A stretch of DNA of 10,037 nt, taken from contig CAKQNH010000104.1 of NCBI GenBank assembly GCA_934255105.1, positions 1 through 10,037 of the forward strand, in the 5' to 3' direction. Origin of the DNA: an uncultured Pirellulaceae bacterium. GTDB taxonomy: Bacteria; Planctomycetota; Planctomycetia; Pirellulales; Pirellulaceae. This document shows, piece after piece, positions 6,439-10,037 of the stretch (position 1 is the first letter of the stretch; each line of letters opens with the position of its first letter). The position numbers and the translations under genes were made by a program. Below the pieces are notes generated by a model. The model was not told where the DNA came from. It saw only the letters and a program-made list of their open reading frames with translations, and did not search any database.

Positions 6439-6443
6439 TCTGG

Positions 6444-8213
6444 ATGCCGAGCAAGAAATGGAATTTTATCCCGCACGACCGCAATGAAATTCAAGCTTTC
6501 GCGGATCGCTGTGAGGTATCGCCGGTGGTCGCTCAACTGCTGCTCAAGCGCGGCATCAACAGGCCCGAACTGGCGAAGAGTTTCCTACAAGCCAAATTGT
6601 CCGATATGCGGCCGCCCGAAGAGCTGCCGGGTCTGCCCGCCGCAGTGGACTGCATCTATAAGGCTGTCGAAGCTGGAGACGAAATCGTCGTCTACGGTGA
6701 CTACGACGCAGATGGAATGACGTCTACGGCGATCCTCTTCCGCTGTTTGAGCTTGCTCAAAGCCAAGGTGAGCTACCATCTGCCCAATCGCATGGAGGAG
6801 GGCTACGGGCTGCACACCGCATCGATTGAGAAATTGGCCGAGCGTGGCAAGAAGCTGGTCATCACCGTCGACTGTGGTATCACCAGCATCGAACCGGCTC
6901 GTCGCGCCAAAGAGTTGGGAATGTCGCTAGTGATTACCGACCACCACCGCTTCGCGGACGAACTGCCACAGGCCGACGCGATCGTCCACCCTGCCCTGCC
7001 CGGGTCGAATTATCCGTTTGCCGGGTTGTGTGGTGCGGGTGTAGCCTTCAAACTAGCTTGGGCGCTGTGCCAGCGACACAGCGGTGCGCAGAAGGTGACC
7101 GAGCCGCTACGAGACTTCTTGTTGCAAGCCGTCGGGCTGGCAGCTATTGGAACCGTGGCCGACATGGTGCCGCTGGTGGATGAGAATCGCATTCTGGTAC
7201 GCAATGGGCTAAAGACGCTCCGCGACCATGCACCGCTAGGACTACGCAAGCTGATGGAGCTGACCAAGGTCAGTGAAAAGCGCGAGCTGAGCGCCGAGGA
7301 TATCGGCTTTACACTCGCTCCGCGACTGAACGCTGCTGGGCGGCTGGGACAAGCTCAGTTGGGAGTCGAATTGCTGATTACCGAGGATGAGAGTCGCGCG
7401 GTGGCGCTGGCCGACTATATTCAAGTGCTCAATGAGAATCGCGCGAAACTCGAACGCAGCATCCAGCTTTCGGCCAACAAGCAGCTTCAGGAGGTACACT
7501 CGACCGAGGACGATCCCGCGTTTGTGCTCGCCTCGCCAACTTGGCATCCGGGAGTCATCGGAGTGGTCGCGGGCAAACTGGCTCAGAAATACCAGCGCCC
7601 CGTGGTCCTGATCGCGCTAGACAAACTCGGCGCTGGACCGGGCACCGGCTCCGGCCGCAGTCCCAACGGGGTCAACCTGCATCAGGCGTTTCAAGAGTGC
7701 GAATCGCTGCTGGTCTCTGGCGGCGGACACGCCGCCGCAGCCGGGCTGCGTATTGAAGAATCGAATATGGATGCGTTTCGCGCAGCCTTTCTGGAGGCCG
7801 TAGCTGAGCAGATGAGCGACGAGACGCAGGAGGCCGAGGTCGATTTCGACGCCGAGGCACCGCTGGGACAATTCGATTTGGCGGTTATGGGGCAAGTCGA
7901 ATTGCTGGCCCCGTTTGGGATGGGCAACCCTCGACCGCTGTTTTGCGCCGTGGGGGTCGAATTGTCGGAAGCACCCAAATTGATGGGCGATAGCGGGCGG
8001 CATATGAGTCTGCAGTTGGTGCAGCATGGGCACCGCATGCGCGGTGTGGCCTTTGGGCAGGCCGAGGACTGGTTGCCTGAGATGTCGGTCGTGACCGGCA
8101 AAATGGATTTGGCCTTTCGCCCGGTGATCAACGAATTCCGTGGTTTTCGCAAGGTCGAGCTGCATCTGGTCGATTGGCGGGTGCATGTCGCTGAAGAAGT
8201 GGCTACGACGTAG
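6444..8213 (+). CDS. recJ: Single-stranded-DNA-specific exonuclease RecJ
   Basis: This is a 5'-to-3' single-strand DNA exonuclease acting in recombinational, mismatch and base-excision repair. Its 589 residues compare with 577 in E. coli. DHH-domain motifs run in order: GDYDADG at 85-91 (metal-binding Asp residues), VDCG at 142-145, DHHR at 166-169 and GTVADMVPL at 236-244, followed by PRLNAAGRLG at 293-302. The DHHA1 domain follows, with SPTWHPGVIGVVAGKLA at 364-380, GTGSGRS at 400-406 and SGGGHAAAAG at 425-434. The C-terminal part, about 470-580, fits the RecJ OB-fold. All expected metal ligands are visible, so the enzyme should be active. An in-frame ATG 30 nt upstream is rejected because of the Shine-Dalgarno at 6431-6438. 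It appears monocistronic: about 700 nt lie upstream and 219 nt downstream. The RNase HII-like gene upstream also belongs to a nucleic-acid-processing family, but the gap argues against one operon. Confidence 0.96.
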   Translation: MPSKKWNFIPHDRNEIQAFADRCEVSPVVAQLLLKRGINRPELAKSFLQAKLSDMRPPEELPGLPAAVDCIYKAVEAGDEIVVYGDYDADGMTSTAILFRCLSLLKAKVSYHLPNRMEEGYGLHTASIEKLAERGKKLVITVDCGITSIEPARRAKELGMSLVITDHHRFADELPQADAIVHPALPGSNYPFAGLCGAGVAFKLAWALCQRHSGAQKVTEPLRDFLLQAVGLAAIGTVADMVPLVDENRILVRNGLKTLRDHAPLGLRKLMELTKVSEKRELSAEDIGFTLAPRLNAAGRLGQAQLGVELLITEDESRAVALADYIQVLNENRAKLERSIQLSANKQLQEVHSTEDDPAFVLASPTWHPGVIGVVAGKLAQKYQRPVVLIALDKLGAGPGTGSGRSPNGVNLHQAFQECESLLVSGGGHAAAAGLRIEESNMDAFRAAFLEAVAEQMSDETQEAEVDFDAEAPLGQFDLAVMGQVELLAPFGMGNPRPLFCAVGVELSEAPKLMGDSGRHMSLQLVQHGHRMRGVAFGQAEDWLPEMSVVTGKMDLAFRPVINEFRGFRKVELHLVDWRVHVAEEVATT

Positions 8214-8305
8214 AATTTGCTGTGCAGTTAGTCGCAGCACTGGCAATGGTGCGAGATTCGGACGATACTGGATCGTGCGCTGGACGCAGCCTAGGAGCGA
8301 AAGGC

Positions 8306-8329
8306 GAAGCTCATAGAGAAGCTCATAGA
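8306..8329. repeat. Perfect 12-bp tandem duplication
   Basis: GAAGCTCATAGA occurs twice back to back, at 8306-8317 and 8318-8329. The length and position suggest simple replication slippage in non-coding DNA. Confidence 0.85.
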
Positions 8330-8375
8330 TTCGACCTGAGGCCGCACCCCACCTGCAAGCGACCTCAACTCGACT

Positions 8376-8381
8376 TACAAT
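8376..8381 (+). promoter_or_regulatory. Possible -10 element for the PQQ-like gene
   Basis: TACAAT differs from TATAAT at one position and lies about 50 nt before the start codon. The segment 17 nt upstream (8353-8358, CTGCAA) matches TTGACA at only three positions, so support is weak. Confidence 0.22.
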
Positions 8382-8432
8382 GATTGAATTAACTCCCCAC
8401 CTCCCCTCCTTCCAACCACGAGGTTTTCTGGC

Positions 8433-10037
8433 ATGACTTCAGGCATTGCCGCAGTGCGGTCCGTTCAACCGTTAGCTGCCTTGTACCGCGTGCTGCTAGC
8501 GAGCGCTTTCTCGGCAGTGCTCTTTAGCAGTATTCAACTCTCGGCGGCTGAACCTGTCGACTGGTTCCAATGGCGTGGGCCGGAGGGCAACGGCATATCG
8601 CGCGAGAAGAATTTGCCCGATACGTGGTCGCCCAAAGGGGAGAACGTGTTGTGGTCCAAGCCGGAGTACGCATCGCGCTCAACCCCGATTACGCTCAATG
8701 GCAAACTGTACTTGGTGACGCGCTACAAGCCGGAGACCACCGAGGAGGGTGAGCAGTTGGTGTGTCTGGATGCGGAGACGGGCGAGTTGCTGTGGAGTCA
8801 GCATCACAATGTCTTTCTATCCGATGCCCCGGCCGAGCGCGTGGGTTGGTCGAGTCCCGCCGCAGATCCCGAGACGGGCAATATCTATTGGCTGGGGTTG
8901 GGTTGCCAATTCGTCTGCCTGGACGGCGAGACGGGCAAAGTGTTGTGGGAGCATTCGATGAGCGAAGAGTACGGCATGCTCAGCACCTACGGCGGTCGAA
9001 CGAACTTCCCCAAGATATTCGATAATTTAGTAATCATCAGTGGCGTCATGACGCAGTGGGGCGAGCACGCGGTGCCCGCCCACCGCTTTGTCGCCTTTGA
9101 TAAGCTCACCGGTGCCGCAGTGTGGTTTGAGATCACGCGCCCCAAGCCCGAGGATACAACGTACAGCACACCCTTTCTGACTGTCTTCAACGGTCAGGCC
9201 GCCATGGTCTTTGGTGGTGGCGATGGTTCGGTGTACGCCATGCAACCGCGTACCGGCAAAATCATTTGGGAATATGACTGCTCGCAGCGTGGTATTAATA
9301 CTCCTCCATTGGTCGCCGACGGAGTTGTGTATGGCGGTCACCGCGAGCAGAACACGGCCGATCCGCGTGTGCTGGGAGCGATCTTTGCCATCAACGGTGA
9401 AACGGCCACGGGGGAGATCAAAGAGGAAGAGCTCAAATGGAAGCTTCCGGGTCGTGCAGTCGAAGGGAGCCAGCCCATGCTGGTCGATGGCCGCCTATAT
9501 GTGATCGAGGACAACGGCAACTTAATGGTCATCAATTCTGAAGACGGCGAGATTATTCAGCAGAAGAAGATCGGCCGCCGACCAGGTTCGCTGGTCTATG
9601 GCGATGGCAAGCTCTACTGCTGCGAGCAGACGGGAAATTTCTGGGTCTTCGAGCCGACCGAAGAGGGAGTCAAGGAGTTGGAACGAGTCCGCATGGGGAG
9701 CGGCGAAGAGATTTTGGGTGCGCCCATCATCAGCCGCGGCAGAATCTATCTGGCCACGACCAAGGCGCTGTACTGCATTGGCAAGGCAGACGTCCAGCCT
9801 GAAGCCGATCCGATCCCAGCCAAGCCACAGGAGTCCCCCAGGGCCGATGACCAGACCGTGGCTCAACTGCAAGTCGCACCGGTGGAAGTCATGTTGGTGC
9901 CCGGCCAGTCGGCACAGTATCAGGTGCGAGCCTACAACAAGAACGGTCAGTACTTGAAGTTGGTCGATGCCGCTGGGTTCGGAAACCTACGGCAATCCAG
10001 TGGTAGCAAATGGCAAAGTCTATGTGGGGACGAACAA
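8433..10037 (+). CDS. Secreted PQQ-like (BamB-like) beta-propeller protein, 3' part broken or off edge
   Basis: The frame runs from ATG at 8433 (GAGG at 8420-8423, 9-nt spacer) to the right edge, 535 codons with no stop. Residues 1-39 are a likely Sec signal peptide: a long N-region, hydrophobic core VLLASAFSAVLF (20-31), and probable cleavage after LSAA. The mature protein opens with WFQWRGPEGNG (44-54), the usual start of planctomycete PQQ-like propellers. Blade motifs follow: LVCLDAETGELLW (109-121), FVCLDGETGKVLW (160-172), FVAFDKLTGAAVW (219-231), VYAMQPRTGKIIW (267-279), LYVIEDNGNLMVI (355-367) and LYCIGK (446-451). A linker and an apparent Ig-like segment (about 470-509) come next. The protein is probably periplasmic, with no enzyme activity evident; PQQ binding is not implied by the name. 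After about residue 509 the frame loses its family character and the neighbouring frame becomes PQQ-like, so the true protein probably ends differently. Confidence 0.85.
   Translation, partial: MTSGIAAVRSVQPLAALYRVLLASAFSAVLFSSIQLSAAEPVDWFQWRGPEGNGISREKNLPDTWSPKGENVLWSKPEYASRSTPITLNGKLYLVTRYKPETTEEGEQLVCLDAETGELLWSQHHNVFLSDAPAERVGWSSPAADPETGNIYWLGLGCQFVCLDGETGKVLWEHSMSEEYGMLSTYGGRTNFPKIFDNLVIISGVMTQWGEHAVPAHRFVAFDKLTGAAVWFEITRPKPEDTTYSTPFLTVFNGQAAMVFGGGDGSVYAMQPRTGKIIWEYDCSQRGINTPPLVADGVVYGGHREQNTADPRVLGAIFAINGETATGEIKEEELKWKLPGRAVEGSQPMLVDGRLYVIEDNGNLMVINSEDGEIIQQKKIGRRPGSLVYGDGKLYCCEQTGNFWVFEPTEEGVKELERVRMGSGEEILGAPIISRGRIYLATTKALYCIGKADVQPEADPIPAKPQESPRADDQTVAQLQVAPVEVMLVPGQSAQYQVRAYNKNGQYLKLVDAAGFGNLRQSSGSKWQSLCGDEQ
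9958..10037 (+). pseudogene. Out-of-frame fragment of a second PQQ-like propeller family
   Basis: In the +1 frame relative to the gene starting at 8433, TGA at 9955-9957 is followed by 26 open codons reading WSMPLGSETYGNPVVANGKV and then YVGTN up to the edge. This is a typical first-blade segment (W-x-x-x-LGSxTYGNPVVANGKVYVGTN) of a different planctomycete PQQ-like family as I remember it. It lacks the signal peptide and N-terminal residues that should precede it. It abuts the first gene inside its C-terminal Ig-like segment. Deletion between neighbouring paralogues, a frameshifted fusion, or an assembly misjoin would all fit. Confidence 0.6.

Larger units (their letters stand above)
5738..6443. 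other. Gene-poor spacer of about 700 nt with multiple inverted repeats
   Basis: No convincing gene is seen here. Frames of 60-130 codons exist on both strands over 5812-6235, but they overlap each other, match nothing I recognise, and the plus-strand one runs through palindromic sequence. At its left end are short duplications: agtcgttgatc at 5754-5764 and 5798-5808, and tcattgctat at 5775-5784 and 5788-5797. Further right are hairpins at 6023-6043 (9-bp stem with one wobble, AAT loop), 6085-6113, 6126-6214 and 6288-6322. An AT-rich stretch with TATAAA at 6280-6285 could be a -10 for recJ, but its nearest -35-like word (TTGCGA, 6262-6267) is only 12 nt away, which is too close. Confidence 0.55.
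8214..8432. other. Intergenic region before the PQQ-like gene
   Basis: This stretch holds a perfect 12-bp tandem duplication (8306-8329), a candidate -10 (8376-8381) and a pyrimidine-rich stretch at about 8398-8416. No clear intrinsic terminator for recJ is visible. Confidence 0.5.

Noticed and set aside
6414..6443. Earlier ATG for recJ
   Set aside because: It would put the strong AGGAGAGG ribosome site inside the gene, and the extra residues (MRISPIGEVW) are not part of the RecJ fold.
7617..8246. A 209-codon open frame antisense to recJ
   Set aside because: It lies opposite the conserved DHHA1 and OB-fold parts of recJ, resembles no family, and is a by-product of codon bias in a GC-rich gene.
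1..10037. CRISPR array, tRNA or rRNA genes, transposase, or phage genes
   Set aside because: There are no regularly spaced repeats with unique spacers, no cloverleaf or rRNA-like segments that I could find, and no recognisable integrase or transposase motif in any frame.

Overview
The window looks like chromosomal DNA of a planctomycete, probably Pirellulaceae-like. This is inferred from the gene content, because no marker gene is present. The clues are a TIGR03067-type protein, a secreted PQQ/BamB-like beta-propeller opening with the WRGPEGNG block, a small membrane protein resembling DUF6677, moderately high GC, loosely packed genes, and many short palindromic elements between genes.

Layout. 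(1) Minus strand, 1-292: the N-terminal part of a TIGR03067-like protein that runs off the left edge. (2) Minus strand, 4206 to 521: a compact four-gene run of a four-helix membrane protein, a 64-residue two-helix membrane protein, trkA and trkH. Two of its three junctions are 4-nt ATGA overlaps. TrkA (two RCK units) gates TrkH (four P-loops), giving a K+ uptake system; the two small membrane proteins are of unknown function. (3) 4207-4630: a divergent intergenic region holding a probable decayed partial copy of the next gene, with an exact 26-bp match, and a tandem 42-bp-period palindromic repeat. (4) Plus strand, 4631-5737: a divergent, enlarged RNase HII-fold protein that keeps all four acidic catalytic positions. 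(5) 5738-6443: about 700 nt with no convincing gene but a dense series of inverted repeats. (6) Plus strand, 6444-8213: recJ, with a strong Shine-Dalgarno that fixes its start. (7) Plus strand, 8433 to the right edge: a secreted PQQ-like beta-propeller protein.

The most notable observations are the enlarged RNase HII-like protein with GYG in place of GRG, its partial decayed copy upstream, and a break at about 9957-9961. At that break the propeller gene is joined, out of frame, to sequence typical of the N-terminal part of a different PQQ family. I found no CRISPR array, tRNA, rRNA or intact transposase. All identifications come from reading motifs; no database search was run.
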